From contig JANQQC010000064.1 in NCBI GenBank assembly GCA_028285145.1, positions 1 to 64,000 of the forward strand: 64,000 bases of DNA. The letters are read 5' to 3'. Every line of letters starts with the position of its first letter. Positions within the stretch are counted from its first letter, which is position 1. The stretch is from Hyphomonadaceae bacterium (lineage in GTDB: Bacteria > Pseudomonadota > Alphaproteobacteria > Caulobacterales > Hyphomonadaceae). The position numbers were made by a program, and so were the translations under genes. The notes under the pieces were generated by a model that saw nothing but the letters and a program-made list of their open reading frames with translations, was not told the DNA's origin and made no database searches. This document shows positions 18,554 to 27,958 of the stretch, one piece after another.

Positions 18554-19009
18554 ATGCGCTCTGCAGTACTGGCTCTTTTCGGGATGGCGATGCTCGCTGC
18601 GGCTCCGGCCGTTGCGGATGAGCGCAGCGCGTCCGAGGTGCTGAGCATGAATGCGCCAACATTGGCCGAAACAGACCGTGCTGAGCCAGACTGGTTCCAA
18701 TCCTTCACGACATCCGCTGCCAAGAATCTCACAGGCATCGAGATTTGGGAAACTGAGCCCACGCGCGACATTAACCTGCAATGGGTCAAGGGTGACCGAT
18801 GGCAGTTGAATATCGACGTTAAGACACGCCCGGACGGATCGCCGCTGCCACGCGAAGAGGTTTCTGCCGAGGCCACGTTCCGTTTGACGCCGCGCATCAG
18901 CATTGGCGGTGCCGTCAGCATTGGGGCGGAAGAACTTCAGCGCGAGTCTGTCTGGGACGATGAAGAGCTTGAAGCCGGCATCCGGCTGAAATCAGCATTT
19001 AAATTCTAA
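18554..19009 (+). CDS. NtrZ-like periplasmic protein
   Basis: A 151-residue protein with a signal peptide (cleavage after AVA, residue 21) and a beta-rich C-terminal part ending in Phe. The segment from INLQWVKGDRW through LTPRISIGGAVSIG resembles Caulobacter NtrZ, which acts in the periplasm on the NtrY/NtrX two-component system; the match is from memory. ATG 18554 is preferred because GAGG lies 9 bases upstream; an ATG at 18545 abuts that sequence. Stop codons overlap the convergent downstream gene by 4 bp. Confidence 0.55.
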   Translation: MRSAVLALFGMAMLAAAPAVADERSASEVLSMNAPTLAETDRAEPDWFQSFTTSAAKNLTGIEIWETEPTRDINLQWVKGDRWQLNIDVKTRPDGSPLPREEVSAEATFRLTPRISIGGAVSIGAEELQRESVWDDEELEAGIRLKSAFKF

Positions 19010-19533
19010 GACTTGTCCTTCGGTGCCAGACCGAATGATGTGCCGTCACCCTCTTCATCTGCAATGATAACACCCGGATTATCGGGGTCTCGATATTCGT
19101 AGCCCTTCTGATCTGGGCCCTGGAAGAGATCGAGCTGGCGTGGGTCAGCTTTGCGCTTCCGCTTTCGCGCCTTGGTCCGGCCAGACCGGAAATAGAGTTC
19201 GTCAGTATCGTCCTCAGCCTTACTCGCCGGTTTCTTCGCCGGCTTAGTGGCTTTCTTTTTTTTCGCTTTTTCCAGCTTCCAGTAGGTCACGGCATAGACT
19301 GGTGCGCCCGACGCGTCTTCATAGCGTTGGACAAATCCCGCACTGACCCCGGCATCTGCTGCGGCAGTATAAGTCTCCGGCTGGTCGTCATCCGGGCTGA
19401 TCCATTCCGTCTCCAACCCGCCAATGCTCACATCGCCCGCCAGCGTTTCCGCTTCATAGCGTGTGCGCGCCGCTGGTTCGGGCGATACCAGTGCATCTGC
19501 GGCGGACACCGCGAGGGGATAGAGATGGCTCAT
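19006..19533 (-). CDS. Unknown basic protein with a clamp-binding-like QLDLF peptide
   Basis: A 175-residue protein I cannot assign to a family. Residues 1-88 look folded. Then comes a Lys/Ala-rich stretch (89-105), an acidic patch, a very basic patch (KARKRKRK, 121-128), and QLDLF at 133-137 inside RQLDLFQGP. QL[SD]LF is the consensus bacterial sliding-clamp-binding pentapeptide. It lies 9 bp downstream of mmcB on the same strand, so the two are probably co-expressed. Binding to DnaN is inference only. Confidence 0.7.
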   Translation of the reverse strand: MSHLYPLAVSAADALVSPEPAARTRYEAETLAGDVSIGGLETEWISPDDDQPETYTAAADAGVSAGFVQRYEDASGAPVYAVTYWKLEKAKKKKATKPAKKPASKAEDDTDELYFRSGRTKARKRKRKADPRQLDLFQGPDQKGYEYRDPDNPGVIIADEEGDGTSFGLAPKDKS

Positions 19534-19542
19534 TCTGGACAG

Positions 19543-19986
19543 CTAAGGACCGGATATGGCCGCGTCCAGCCTGTTCACCCGAGAGGCGGCAAGCCGTGCG
19601 AATCTCAGTGTCACCGCCTTGCGCCGCGCCGCAGCCAACGGCGATGGCGCACAATCCCTGAGAACTGCGCCGCCAAATCCATCCGCAACGATCAGCCCGG
19701 CCTCATCCGGGATCAGCTCCTTAGGGAAAGCGTGAGACACCGCGAAAAAGAAGCGATCGCAAAAAGGGCGATACTCCGGCCACTTTGCATCGCTTCGAAA
19801 ATCTGCAACGGATGACTTGATCTCGGTGATGACGATCTCGCCGTTGGCACCGATCGCGGCCACGTCGGCGCGTCGTCCATTGGCCAGGGTCATCTCGGTG
19901 ACACCGGCAAGGCCAAGATCGCCGAAGAGACGCAGAACGCCCCGCGCGATCGCCGCAGCATCTGGCGACATCGGATCATGTGCCAT
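19543..19986 (-). CDS. mmcB: MmcB-family DNA repair protein (PD-(D/E)XK nuclease-like)
   Basis: A 147-residue protein matching the MmcB family, linked to mitomycin C tolerance. A PD-(D/E)XK-like set is visible: D41 in RRADVAA, then E55 and K57 in VITEIKSS. A frame 27 codons longer exists, but MAHDPMSPDAAAIARG at 19986 is the family-like N terminus. The next gene on the strand, 9 bp after its stop, is the unknown QLDLF protein. Substrate is unknown to me. Confidence 0.8.
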   Translation of the reverse strand: MAHDPMSPDAAAIARGVLRLFGDLGLAGVTEMTLANGRRADVAAIGANGEIVITEIKSSVADFRSDAKWPEYRPFCDRFFFAVSHAFPKELIPDEAGLIVADGFGGAVLRDCAPSPLAAARRKAVTLRFARLAASRVNRLDAAISGP

Positions 19987-20065
19987 ATTCGGCCCACCTG
20001 TTCTTGCCTTGTTCTCACAACAGCATGTCGCCAAGGGCAAGGTCAATGCGGGAAGGCGATCGCGC

Positions 20066-20096
20066 AAAAGAAAACCCCGGCCAGTTGACCGGGGCT
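20066..20096 (-). terminator. Intrinsic terminator of rpmE
   Basis: On the minus strand CCCCGG pairs with CCGGGG (20089-20094 with 20075-20080) across an 8-nt loop and is followed by TTTTCTTTT. It lies 26 bases past the rpmE stop and is a textbook Rho-independent terminator. Confidence 0.85.
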
Positions 20097-20121
20097 TCTG
20101 AACTGTCTTTTCAGATTTGGC

Positions 20122-20340
20122 CTACATGAAGCCCTTGAACTTGTCCTTGAAGCGGGACACGCGGCCGCCACGATCCAGCAGCTGCTGGTTGCCGCCGGTC
20201 CAGGCCGGGTGGGTTGTCGGGTCAATATCCAGAACGAGGCGGTCGCCTTCTTTGCCCCAAGTTGAACGGGTCTGGTATTCGGTTCCGTCGTTCATCACCA
20301 CGGTGATGAAGTGATAATCAGGATGGCCTTCGGCTTTCAT
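20122..20340 (-). CDS. rpmE: 50S ribosomal protein L31
   Basis: A 72-residue ribosomal protein beginning [12 protein letters not shown]. It lacks the four-cysteine zinc motif, so it is the zinc-independent (C-) form, which does not need a zinc-limitation paralogue. A frame nine codons longer exists, but the start is set by alignment to the family. Followed by a strong terminator. Confidence 0.95.
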   Translation of the reverse strand: MKAEGHPDYHFITVVMNDGTEYQTRSTWGKEGDRLVLDIDPTTHPAWTGGNQQLLDRGGRVSRFKDKFKGFM

Positions 20341-20434
20341 CGTCGCTGCCTCGTCTCGCGCTCGCATTCTGGCGCGTGTGGAAATTCGAAAGCGCGGATG
20401 TATCGGAAACGAGCCGCGACTGCAAGGCCCCGAA

Positions 20435-20638
20435 TCAGGCTTCGCCCCGGCTACGCAGCCATATCAGCAAGAGCGGAATCCAGATCAGCGACAGAGTGAT
20501 GGTCCCCTTTACGGCCTGATAGCCGATCCACAGCCAGAACAGGCGTTTTCGGTTGGCCTTCAGATAAGCGAGCGCGCTCTTGGCCCGGCCGATCGGTCCC
20601 CTTTGCGGCGGGGGAGCGGCGTCTGTCTCAGGCGTCAT
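20435..20638 (-). CDS. Small single-helix membrane protein of unknown function
   Basis: A 67-residue protein with a proline-rich N terminus, a basic stretch (KANRKRLFW) and one long hydrophobic region (about residues 33-62). Its ATG lies inside the last codons of the inositol monophosphatase gene (11-bp overlap), indicating translational coupling. No family recognised. Confidence 0.65.
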   Translation of the reverse strand: MTPETDAAPPPQRGPIGRAKSALAYLKANRKRLFWLWIGYQAVKGTITLSLIWIPLLLIWLRSRGEA

Positions 20639-21455
20639 CGCTTCCGGCGGGCAAGAAGGCTTTGGCTTTGCGCAGACGCGCTTCCAGCTGCGAGTAGAGG
20701 TCGTCGTTTGCGGCGAGGATGTTTCCGGTGGTCAGGATGTCCCCACCATCGATTTCTCCGACCACGCCGCCAGCTTCACGAACAAGGACAGCGCCTGCGG
20801 CGATGTCCCAGGATTTCAGGTGGCGTTCCCAGAAGCCATCAAAGCGGCCGGCCGCGACATAGGCGAGATCAAGCGCGGCGGAGCCATAGCGGCGAATACC
20901 AGCGCAAACCGGCGTCATCGCGGCAAGCTCGCCCCAGAACTGCTGGTGATGCTCTTCGGCCTTTCCGAGCCATGGCGTTCCGGTCGCGAAGACAGACTCA
21001 CCCAGCTTACGACGCGCAGCAACCCGGAGTTTCCGGTTTTCAAGCCAGGCCCCGCGCCCTTTCTCAGCCCAGAAGATCTCGTTCTTCGCAACGTCATACA
21101 CGACGCCGCAGAACAGCTGGCCCTCGCGCTCGAGCGCGATCGAGACGGCAAAATGCGGTTGTCCGTGCAGGAAGTTCAGTGTTCCATCGAGCGGGTCGAC
21201 GATAAACCGGTTGGTCTTGTCGCTACCCTCAACGACGCCGCGTTCTTCCATGACGAAGCCATAGCCGGGGCGGGCCTTGCTCAGCGCTTCGAAGATGATG
21301 TCTTCGGCGCGGTGATCGGCATTGGACACAAAGTCCCCTGGGCCCTTCTTGGACACTTGAAGATTCTCGACTTCATGAAAGTCGCGCGCAAGGGATCGGC
21401 CGGCGCTGCGCGCGGCATTGATCATAACAGTCCCGACAGGGGAGGGTTTGGACAC
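20628..21455 (-). CDS. suhB: Inositol monophosphatase family protein (SuhB-like)
   Basis: A Mg-dependent, Li-sensitive-type phosphatase of 275 residues. It has the metal-binding EE pair (MEERG), DPLDGTLNF, and the C-terminal WDIAAG. Likely substrate is inositol-1-phosphate or a related sugar phosphate. It starts 3 bp after the efp stop on the same strand, so efp, suhB and the small membrane gene may be one transcript. Distinct from the CysQ-type member at 60.8 kb. Confidence 0.88.
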   Translation of the reverse strand: MSKPSPVGTVMINAARSAGRSLARDFHEVENLQVSKKGPGDFVSNADHRAEDIIFEALSKARPGYGFVMEERGVVEGSDKTNRFIVDPLDGTLNFLHGQPHFAVSIALEREGQLFCGVVYDVAKNEIFWAEKGRGAWLENRKLRVAARRKLGESVFATGTPWLGKAEEHHQQFWGELAAMTPVCAGIRRYGSAALDLAYVAAGRFDGFWERHLKSWDIAAGAVLVREAGGVVGEIDGGDILTTGNILAANDDLYSQLEARLRKAKAFLPAGSDDA

Positions 21456-21458
21456 GCG

Positions 21459-22025
21459 CTAGTCCGCCCGGCGCAGATAGGTGGAGTCGGACGTCTGGAC
21501 GATGATCTTCTCACCCGCGCCGATAAAAGGCGGCACCATCACGCGCACACCATTGTCGCAAACGGCCGGTTTGAAGCTGTTGGCGGCTGTCTGTCCTTTG
21601 ACGACGGGCTCGGTCTCCACGATCTCAAGAGTGACCTGATCAGGAAGTGATACCCCGATCGGCGTCGTCTCGTAAAACTCGATCGAGACGACCATGCCGT
21701 CCTGAAGATACGCGCCCTGATCACCGACAAAGTCGCGCTGTAGCTGGATCTGCTCGAAGGATTCCTGATCCATGAAGGTGAAGGAATCATCGTCCGCAAA
21801 CAGGAACTGGTGGTCCTTCTGTTCAAGGCGGACTTTTTCCACCGTCTCAGACGCCCGGAACCGTTCATTGAGCTTGGAGCCATTCATGAGATTGCGCAGC
21901 TCAACCTGATTGAACGCGCCGCCCTTTCCGGGTTTCACGGCATTCGTCTTGATCGCCCGCCAGACGCTTCCCTGATGCTCGATAACATTGCCGGGCTTGA
22001 TTTCGTTGCCGTTGATCTTGGCCAT
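21459..22025 (-). CDS. efp: Translation elongation factor P
   Basis: Relieves ribosome stalling at polyproline. The 188-residue protein has the three beta-barrel domains and the KPGKGGAF loop, with modifiable lysine K34. The lysine form suggests beta-lysylation by EpmA/EpmB; those genes are not in this window. A 142-bp gap separates it from the divergent DUF4282 gene. Confidence 0.95.
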   Translation of the reverse strand: MAKINGNEIKPGNVIEHQGSVWRAIKTNAVKPGKGGAFNQVELRNLMNGSKLNERFRASETVEKVRLEQKDHQFLFADDDSFTFMDQESFEQIQLQRDFVGDQGAYLQDGMVVSIEFYETTPIGVSLPDQVTLEIVETEPVVKGQTAANSFKPAVCDNGVRVMVPPFIGAGEKIIVQTSDSTYLRRAD

Positions 22026-22167
22026 TGGCCACTCCTGTCCACACGTGGCGCGGGCGTAGCCGGGGCGGGGGAGAGGGTCAAGCCGGAGACGCCGCCGTGT
22101 CGCAGCCGGTTTTGCAAACGCCTTGCAGCGCCGCTAGTCTCAATCACGAACAAGCAGGGGGCTCAGC

Positions 22168-22485
22168 ATGGGCGACATCGTCAACCGGTTTTTGAACTTC
22201 GACAAACTGATCGGCGCGAGCCTGATCAAAATCATCTACTTTGTCGGGCTTGCCCTGATCATCATCGGGACGCTGATCATGATGCTCAGTTCGCTCGGTG
22301 CTCTGGGTAGCGAACCCTTCGCCGCGCTCGGGGCCTTCATCATTGCGCCTGTCTTCGGCGTTATCAGCATCCTGTTCTGGCGCTTTATCTGCGAGCTCTA
22401 CATCCTGCTTTTCCGGATGAGCGATGATCTTCGCGACATCAAGAATGAGAAGCTCGGCCGCGCGGCAAACGAGACTGACGTCTAG
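22168..22485 (+). CDS. DUF4282 family membrane protein
   Basis: A 105-residue protein with an N-terminal FDKLIG motif and two hydrophobic helices (about 18-43 and 50-85), then a conserved [19 protein letters not shown] segment characteristic of DUF4282. Function unknown. Its stop overlaps that of the convergent thiE by 4 bp. Confidence 0.8.
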   Translation: MGDIVNRFLNFDKLIGASLIKIIYFVGLALIIIGTLIMMLSSLGALGSEPFAALGAFIIAPVFGVISILFWRFICELYILLFRMSDDLRDIKNEKLGRAANETDV

Positions 22486-23132
22486 CCGTTCGTCTCGTCG
22501 AAGATGCGGTTAAACGCCTGAACGGCTGCGGCAGGACCTTCGGCATACGCCCAGACACCGCTACTGACGGCGAGAAAGTCCGCCCCGGCGATCACCAGCT
22601 CTCGAGCATTGACGGGAGTGATCCCGCCAATGGCAACGCAGGGCAGTTCCATGACTTCCTGCCACCAGGACAGGAGTTCTAGGTCGGCCCTGGTCGGAGC
22701 CTCCTTCGTCTCGGTTGGGAAGAACGCGCCGAAGGCAACATAATCGGCCCCAGCTTCTCCGGCGACCATGGCAAGGTGCCGGCTATCGTGACAGGTCGCG
22801 CCAATGATTGCATCAGGCCCCAGCCTTTCGCGGGTTCGTTTGACCGAGCCGTCGCCCTGTCCGAGATGCACGCCATCCGCGCCCAGCGCCAAAGCGAGGT
22901 CAGTGCTGTCATTGATGATAACCGCCACATCCTTGGCATGGCAGATCGGGAGAACCCTGGCCGTGACAGCCCGCGTCAGTTCTTCATCAAGTACGCCGTC
23001 CTGCTTGCAGCGGATTTGCAGGCAGGCCACATCGCCGCCTTCCAGTGCCGACTCCAATGCCGCAGCAAAGGCGTCCACATCGTCAATGCGTGGCGGTGTA
23101 ATCAAATAGAGACGGCAGCGATGATCGGGCAT
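22482..23132 (-). CDS. thiE: Thiamine phosphate synthase
   Basis: Couples HMP-pyrophosphate with the thiazole phosphate to give thiamine phosphate. The 216-residue TIM-barrel protein has [37 protein letters not shown] and AIGGITPVN in the expected order. No other thi gene and no TPP riboswitch is seen nearby. It may be the TenI-like paralogue, but conservation of the phosphate-binding GGIT favours ThiE. Confidence 0.85.
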   Translation of the reverse strand: MPDHRCRLYLITPPRIDDVDAFAAALESALEGGDVACLQIRCKQDGVLDEELTRAVTARVLPICHAKDVAVIINDSTDLALALGADGVHLGQGDGSVKRTRERLGPDAIIGATCHDSRHLAMVAGEAGADYVAFGAFFPTETKEAPTRADLELLSWWQEVMELPCVAIGGITPVNARELVIAGADFLAVSSGVWAYAEGPAAAVQAFNRIFDETNG

Positions 23133-23179
23133 GTTGCCGGTTTGCGCTGCAGGGTCAGTCCGGTCAAGCAGCCGGCCCC

Positions 23180-23413
23180 TCAGAAGAAATCGAAAAGCTC
23201 GCTGAAGATGCTCTCACGTTCCTGCGGCTCCCTGCGCCGATTGTCCCGGCCGTGATCGCGCCGGTTCCGCCCCGTGGCTGGGCTCATGCGTTCGATGATC
23301 TTGTCGAGTTCGCCGCGGTCGAGCCACACGCCCCGGCATTTGGGGCAGTAATCGATCTCAACGCCGCTGCGGTCGGCGATCACAAGAACCTCGCCATCGA
23401 TCGGGCAGTTCAT
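23180..23413 (-). CDS. Zinc-ribbon (zf-TFIIB type) small protein
   Basis: A 77-residue protein with C3 in CPID, then C23 and C26 in [10 protein letters not shown], and an arginine-rich tail. This is the zf-TFIIB form in which the first knuckle is CPxD rather than CPxC, so three cysteines are visible. A perfect AAAGGAGA lies before the ATG. Role unknown; a nucleic-acid or protein contact through the basic tail is possible. Confidence 0.8.
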   Translation of the reverse strand: MNCPIDGEVLVIADRSGVEIDYCPKCRGVWLDRGELDKIIERMSPATGRNRRDHGRDNRRREPQERESIFSELFDFF

Positions 23414-23450
23414 AACATCTCCTTTCAGTCCGTACTGGATGGAGATGGGC

Positions 23451-23480
23451 AGAAAGGCCGGCCCCGAATAGGGGCCGGTC
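23451..23480 (-). terminator. Intrinsic terminator of fba
   Basis: On the minus strand CCGGCCCC (23478-23471) pairs with GGGGCCGG (23465-23458) and is followed by CCTTTCT. It lies downstream of fba and upstream of the zinc-ribbon gene, whose own Shine-Dalgarno follows. Confidence 0.75.
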
Positions 23481-23514
23481 CAGTGTTTCTTTCTATCGGA
23501 TCGATAGGCTGGGC

Positions 23515-24423
23515 TCAGCCAGCCTTGGAGGCTTGATAGATGCTGTCGATCGTGTCTGCGAGCATCGCATCAAAGTCGCTGTCTGATTGCTGGGCCGAGA
23601 GGCCTTCGGTCAGGGCGCGGGAGAAGCTTGCGATCATCCCGGTGTTTTGCGACAGGCGATTGTTCGCCTCGTCGCGCGAGTAACCGCCCGATAGAGCCAC
23701 GACCCGCATCACGCGCGGATGATCAATCAGAGATTTGTACTGGTTCGTCTTCTCTGGAAGCGACAGTTTCAGCATCACCTGTTTGTCAGACGGCATCGCA
23801 TCGAGCTGTTTGGTGATCTCGGCCAGCAGGATGTCTTCCGCTTCGGCCTTGTCCGCGATGGTGATTGTCACCTCGGGTTCGATGATGGGCATCAGTCCAT
23901 GACCAATGATCTGCTCACCAACTTCAAACTGTTGGGCAACGTTCGCCGCGATGCCTTCCTGATTGGCGGCATCGATGACAGAGCGCATCTTGGTGCCGAA
24001 CACGCCCTTGGCGACGGCGCGCTCAAGCAGAGCGTCGAGCTCCGGCATCGGGTTCATGAGTTTCACACCCTTGGCGGCCTCGGCGAGGCCTTTGTCCACC
24101 TTCAGGAAGGGAACAACACCGCGCTTCTCCCAGAGGTATTGGGCGGTCGGCGTGCCGTCGATCTCGCCATCCATGGTCCGTTCGAACAGGATCGCGCCAA
24201 CGACCTTGTCACCTGTAAAGGCAGGTGACTTCACAATGCGCGCGCGCATCTCGTGGATCAGCCCGAACATTTCCTCATCATTGGCGTAAGCGCTCTCCTC
24301 AACACCGTAGAGTTTCAGAGCTTTCGGTGTGGAGCCGCCAGACTGGTCAAGGGCCGCAATGAAGCCGTCTTTTTCGGCGGCCTGAGCGGCCATCTGTGTT
24401 TGTCCCATATTTTGGTATCCCAT
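23515..24423 (-). CDS. fda: Fructose-bisphosphate aldolase class I
   Basis: A 302-residue class I (Schiff-base) aldolase that cleaves fructose-1,6-bisphosphate. It shows [17 protein letters not shown] near the N terminus, the LKL motif before the lysine-rich loop, and [10 protein letters not shown] near the C terminus. It follows pgk and gap on the minus strand, making a glycolytic gap-pgk-fba operon. Class I enzymes are metal-independent, unlike the class II enzyme common in other proteobacteria. Confidence 0.92.
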   Translation of the reverse strand: MGYQNMGQTQMAAQAAEKDGFIAALDQSGGSTPKALKLYGVEESAYANDEEMFGLIHEMRARIVKSPAFTGDKVVGAILFERTMDGEIDGTPTAQYLWEKRGVVPFLKVDKGLAEAAKGVKLMNPMPELDALLERAVAKGVFGTKMRSVIDAANQEGIAANVAQQFEVGEQIIGHGLMPIIEPEVTITIADKAEAEDILLAEITKQLDAMPSDKQVMLKLSLPEKTNQYKSLIDHPRVMRVVALSGGYSRDEANNRLSQNTGMIASFSRALTEGLSAQQSDSDFDAMLADTIDSIYQASKAG

Positions 24424-24434
24424 TGGTCGGTATC

Positions 24435-25631
24435 CTACGATTTAAGGGCCTCGACGCCTGGCAGCGCCTTCCCCTCCATCCATTCAAGAAACGCGCCGCC
24501 GGCGGTCGAGACGAAGGTGAAATCGTCAGCCGCGCTGGCGTGATTAAGCGCCGCGACGGTGTCGCCACCGCCTGCAACCGCAACCAGCTTGCCTGATTTC
24601 GCGCGTGCTCCTGCGGCCTGGGCGGCCTGGACGGTGGCCTTGTCGAAAGGTTCGATCTCGAACGCGCCGAGTGGACCGTTCCAGACAAGGGTGTTTGCAA
24701 CATCCATCGCTGTGGCGAGGATTGCGACCGATTGCGGCCCGGCATCGAGGATCATTTCGTCATCGGCGACTTCATCGAGCCCGCAGGTCCGGTTAGCGGC
24801 GTTGGCTGCAAAGTCTTTGGCCACGACGAGGTCTCTGGGGAGGAGGATGTCACATCCATGGCCTCGGGCGATAGCTTCGATTTCCTTCGCGGTGTCGCTA
24901 AGATCGCGCTCGCAGAGTGACTTACCCACCGAATGCCCACGCGCGTGCAAGAATGTGTTTGCCATGCCGCCGCCAATGGCGAGGGCATCCACCTTGGTGA
25001 CGAGGTTCTTGAGCAGGTCAATCTTGGACGAGACTTTCGCACCGCCAACAACGGCCAGCACGGGCGTCTCTGGCGTACCCAGCGCCTTGTCCAAAGCGTC
25101 TAGCTCGCGCTCCATGGATTTGCCCGCATAGGCTTGCAGGATCTTCGCAACGCCCGCCGTGGACGCATGCGCGCGGTGCGCGGCAGAAAAGGCATCGTTT
25201 ATATAAAGATCGCCCAGAGCGGCGATCTCGGCGGCCAATGCTTCATCGCCGGACTCTTCACCAGCATGAAAGCGCGTGTTTTCCAGAAGAATGACGCCGG
25301 CCGGGGGCAGGGCGTCGATGGCCGCTTTGACCGCGTCGCCGCGACAGTCGCCAACGAAGCTCACAGGACTGCCGAGCACTTTGGAGAAGGCCGGCGCGAT
25401 CGGAGCGAGGCTCATCTCCGCGATGCGCTCGCCTTTTGGGCGCCCAAAGTGTGCCAGCAACGCGACCTTAGCTCCTGATGTGCGCAGTGTCTGCACGGTG
25501 TCCAGAGCCGCGCGCAGGCGGGTGTCGTCTGTCACGCGCCCGCCATCCATGGGGACATTGAAGTCCACACGGACGAGCGCGGTTTTGCCGGTCAGGTCGC
25601 CGGCATCCTCGATACGGTTGAAGCCGGCCAT
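24435..25631 (-). CDS. pgk: Phosphoglycerate kinase
   Basis: Makes ATP from 1,3-bisphosphoglycerate. The 398-residue protein has the N-terminal [10 protein letters not shown], the GGAKVSSKI motif and the C-terminal nucleotide loop [10 protein letters not shown] frame 21 codons longer exists; MAGFNRIED at 25631 is chosen because it lies just past the gap stop (5 bp) and fits the family. Confidence 0.96.
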   Translation of the reverse strand: MAGFNRIEDAGDLTGKTALVRVDFNVPMDGGRVTDDTRLRAALDTVQTLRTSGAKVALLAHFGRPKGERIAEMSLAPIAPAFSKVLGSPVSFVGDCRGDAVKAAIDALPPAGVILLENTRFHAGEESGDEALAAEIAALGDLYINDAFSAAHRAHASTAGVAKILQAYAGKSMERELDALDKALGTPETPVLAVVGGAKVSSKIDLLKNLVTKVDALAIGGGMANTFLHARGHSVGKSLCERDLSDTAKEIEAIARGHGCDILLPRDLVVAKDFAANAANRTCGLDEVADDEMILDAGPQSVAILATAMDVANTLVWNGPLGAFEIEPFDKATVQAAQAAGARAKSGKLVAVAGGGDTVAALNHASAADDFTFVSTAGGAFLEWMEGKALPGVEALKS

Positions 25632-25636
25632 CGTGT

Positions 25637-26644
25637 CTAGATCAGTTTCGCCATGGCAATCGCGGTGTCCGACATGCGCGTGGCAAAGCCCCACTCATTG
25701 TCATACCAGGACAGAACACGGACGAGTGTGCCGTCGGTGACCTGTGTTTGGTCCAGCGCAAAGGTTGAAGAGGCGGGATCGTGGTTGAAGTCCGAAGAGA
25801 CGAGCGGCGCATCGACATAGGCCAGTACGCCTTTCATGGCTCCGTCGGCTGCGACCGTGATCGCTCCGTTGATTTCTTCCACCGTCGTTGGCTTGCCGGC
25901 ATCGAAGACGAGGTCGATCATCGAGACGTTCGGGGTCGGCACGCGAACGGCTGAACCGTCGAGCTTGCCTGCAAGTTCTGGAAGCACAAGGCCAACAGCC
26001 TTGGCGGCACCGGTCGAAGTCGGGATCATCGAGCTCGCAGCGGCGCGGGCCCGGTAGAGATCGGAATGCATCCGGTCGAGGGTTGGCTGGTCGCCGGTAT
26101 AGGCGTGCACCGTCGTCATGTAGCCGCGTTTAATGCCGACCGTATCGTTCAGGACCTTTGCAACCGGAGAAAGGCAATTGGTCGTACACGATGCATTGGA
26201 GACAACTATGTCATCCTTGGTCAGAGTGTCGTGGTTCACACCGTAAACGATGGTCTTGTCGGCGTTCTTGGCCGGGGCGGAAACAAGCACGCGCTTTGCG
26301 CCAGCTTCGAGGTGGGCGGACGCCTTGTCCTTGTCCGCGAAGATGCCAGTACATTCGAGCGCGATGTCGACATCCATTTCCTTGTGGGGAAGTTCCTTGG
26401 GATCGCGAACAGCTGTGCACAAGAAAGAGCGGTCGCCGGCAATGATCTTGTCACCCTCGACCCGAACTTCGACAGGGAGTTTTCCGTGAACGGAATCGTA
26501 TTGGAGGAGGTGAGCGTTGGTTTCGATCGGGCCCAGATCATTGATCGAGACGACTTCGATGTCGCGGCGGTCATGTTCGATGATCGAACGAAGTACGAGG
26601 CGGCCGATACGGCCAAACCCATTGATGGAAACACGAACGGCCAT
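25637..26644 (-). CDS. gap: Glyceraldehyde-3-phosphate dehydrogenase type I
   Basis: A 335-residue enzyme with NAD-binding GFGRIGR at the N terminus, catalytic cysteine in ASCTTNC, and WYDNEWG near the end. AGGAGG precedes the ATG by about 11 bases. It is the first gene of gap-pgk-fba. The 131 bp upstream should hold the promoter and the end of the purT transcript. Confidence 0.96.
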   Translation of the reverse strand: MAVRVSINGFGRIGRLVLRSIIEHDRRDIEVVSINDLGPIETNAHLLQYDSVHGKLPVEVRVEGDKIIAGDRSFLCTAVRDPKELPHKEMDVDIALECTGIFADKDKASAHLEAGAKRVLVSAPAKNADKTIVYGVNHDTLTKDDIVVSNASCTTNCLSPVAKVLNDTVGIKRGYMTTVHAYTGDQPTLDRMHSDLYRARAAASSMIPTSTGAAKAVGLVLPELAGKLDGSAVRVPTPNVSMIDLVFDAGKPTTVEEINGAITVAADGAMKGVLAYVDAPLVSSDFNHDPASSTFALDQTQVTDGTLVRVLSWYDNEWGFATRMSDTAIAMAKLI

Positions 26645-26692
26645 GGACTTGATGTCCTCCTGAAAGAGAATTGCTGCGTCAGTTTGGGCGCG

Positions 26693-26732
26693 GTTTAAAC
26701 CCGCCTGCCCTCGCCGTCCAGCAAACGGCGGG
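26693..26732 (-). terminator. Weak terminator-like hairpin after purT
   Basis: On the minus strand CCCGCC (26732-26727) can pair with GGCGGG (26705-26700), followed by only three T. A competing inner stem (CGCCGT with ACGGCG) exists. It may separate purT from gap transcription; support is weak. Confidence 0.35.
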
Positions 26733-26775
26733 CCAGTTTGCGCATGACTGCGCTGTCAAACTGCGAAGCTTTGTC

Positions 26776-27957
26776 TCAGGTGCGGACTTTTACCGCCGAT
26801 GCCGCCGTTTTCGCCCGTTCGAGACCTTCTTCCACTGTTGCGCCCCATGCGATTGCGACGCCCATCCGCCGCTTCTCATAGCTGACGGGTTTGCCAAAGA
26901 GGCGTAGCTGGCTACCCGCTACGTCAAGGGCTGTCTCTATGCCTTCGAACGAAACGGCTTCCGCCTCCATGCCGCCATAGATCACCGCGCTCGCCCCCGG
27001 TGAGTGATTGTAAGTGTCGACAGGCAGGCCAAGAATGGCCCGGGCATGAAGCTCGAACTCGCTCTGGACTTGGGTGGCGAGCGTCACAAGGCCGGTATCG
27101 TGCGGGCGAGGGGAGACTTCTGAGAACCAGACCTCATCCCCCCGAATAAACAGCTCAACACCGAACAGGCCGCGCCCGCCCAGCGCATCGGTGACCTGCT
27201 GGGCCATATCTTGCGCGCTTTGAAGAGCTGCTTCGCTCATTGCCTGCGGTTGCCAGCTTTCAACATAATCGCCGGCTTCCTGCCTGTGCCCGACAGGTGC
27301 ACAGAAACTCGTTCCGGAGACTGAGCGAACCGTGAGCAATGTGATCTCGAACTCGAAATCCACCGCACCTTCGACGATGACGCGGGTCTGCCCGCCGCGG
27401 CCCGTGGTCAGGGCATGCTTCCAGGCGGCTGGAATATCTTCTGGCTTATCGACCTTGGACTGGCCCTTGCCCGAAGAGGACATGACCGGCTTCACAAAGA
27501 CCGGATATCCGATCTGGTCGGCTGCGGCCTGCAATTCCTCTGCAGTGCCCGCAAATGCGTAAGGGCTCGTCTTCAGGCCAAGCGCTTCGGCTGCCAGCCT
27601 GCGAATGCCCTCCCGGTCCATGGTGAGTTGTGTGGCCCGTGCCGTCGGAATCACTTCGGCGAGGCCATCTGTTTCGATCCGGGCAAGTTCGTCGGTGGCG
27701 ATTGCCTCGATCTCCGGGACGATCAGATCCGGCCGCTCGGACTCAACGAGTGTGCGCAGGGCTGCTGCGTCCGTCATGTCGATCACGTGCGAGCGATGCG
27801 CGACTTGCATGGCCGGGGCGTTCTCATAGCGGTCGACGGCGATGGTTTCGACGCCAAGGCGCTGAAGCTCGATCACGACTTCCTTTCCGAGCTCACCGGA
27901 GCCAAGGAGCATCACTTTTGTCGCGGACGGAGAGAGTGGCGTACCGATGCGTGTCAT
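26776..27957 (-). CDS. purT: Formate-dependent phosphoribosylglycinamide formyltransferase
   Basis: ATP-grasp enzyme that formylates GAR with free formate in purine synthesis. The 393-residue protein has the pre-ATP-grasp motif [12 protein letters not shown], the EIEAIATD segment, [12 protein letters not shown] and [10 protein letters not shown]. It begins 1 bp after the stop of the ABA4-like gene, so the two are coupled. It lies between tkt and gap, splitting the usual tkt-gap-pgk order. Confidence 0.94.
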   Translation of the reverse strand: MTRIGTPLSPSATKVMLLGSGELGKEVVIELQRLGVETIAVDRYENAPAMQVAHRSHVIDMTDAAALRTLVESERPDLIVPEIEAIATDELARIETDGLAEVIPTARATQLTMDREGIRRLAAEALGLKTSPYAFAGTAEELQAAADQIGYPVFVKPVMSSSGKGQSKVDKPEDIPAAWKHALTTGRGGQTRVIVEGAVDFEFEITLLTVRSVSGTSFCAPVGHRQEAGDYVESWQPQAMSEAALQSAQDMAQQVTDALGGRGLFGVELFIRGDEVWFSEVSPRPHDTGLVTLATQVQSEFELHARAILGLPVDTYNHSPGASAVIYGGMEAEAVSFEGIETALDVAGSQLRLFGKPVSYEKRRMGVAIAWGATVEEGLERAKTAASAVKVRT

Positions 27958-27958
27958 A

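Noticed and set aside
22026..22167. A riboswitch or tRNA between efp and the DUF4282 gene
   Set aside because: No stem set matching a known riboswitch and no cloverleaf was found in the 142-bp gap.
23180..23413. Loss of a zinc ligand in the zf-TFIIB protein (CPID in place of CPxC)
   Set aside because: As far as I recall, the CPxD form is common in this small family, so it is not an anomaly of this gene.
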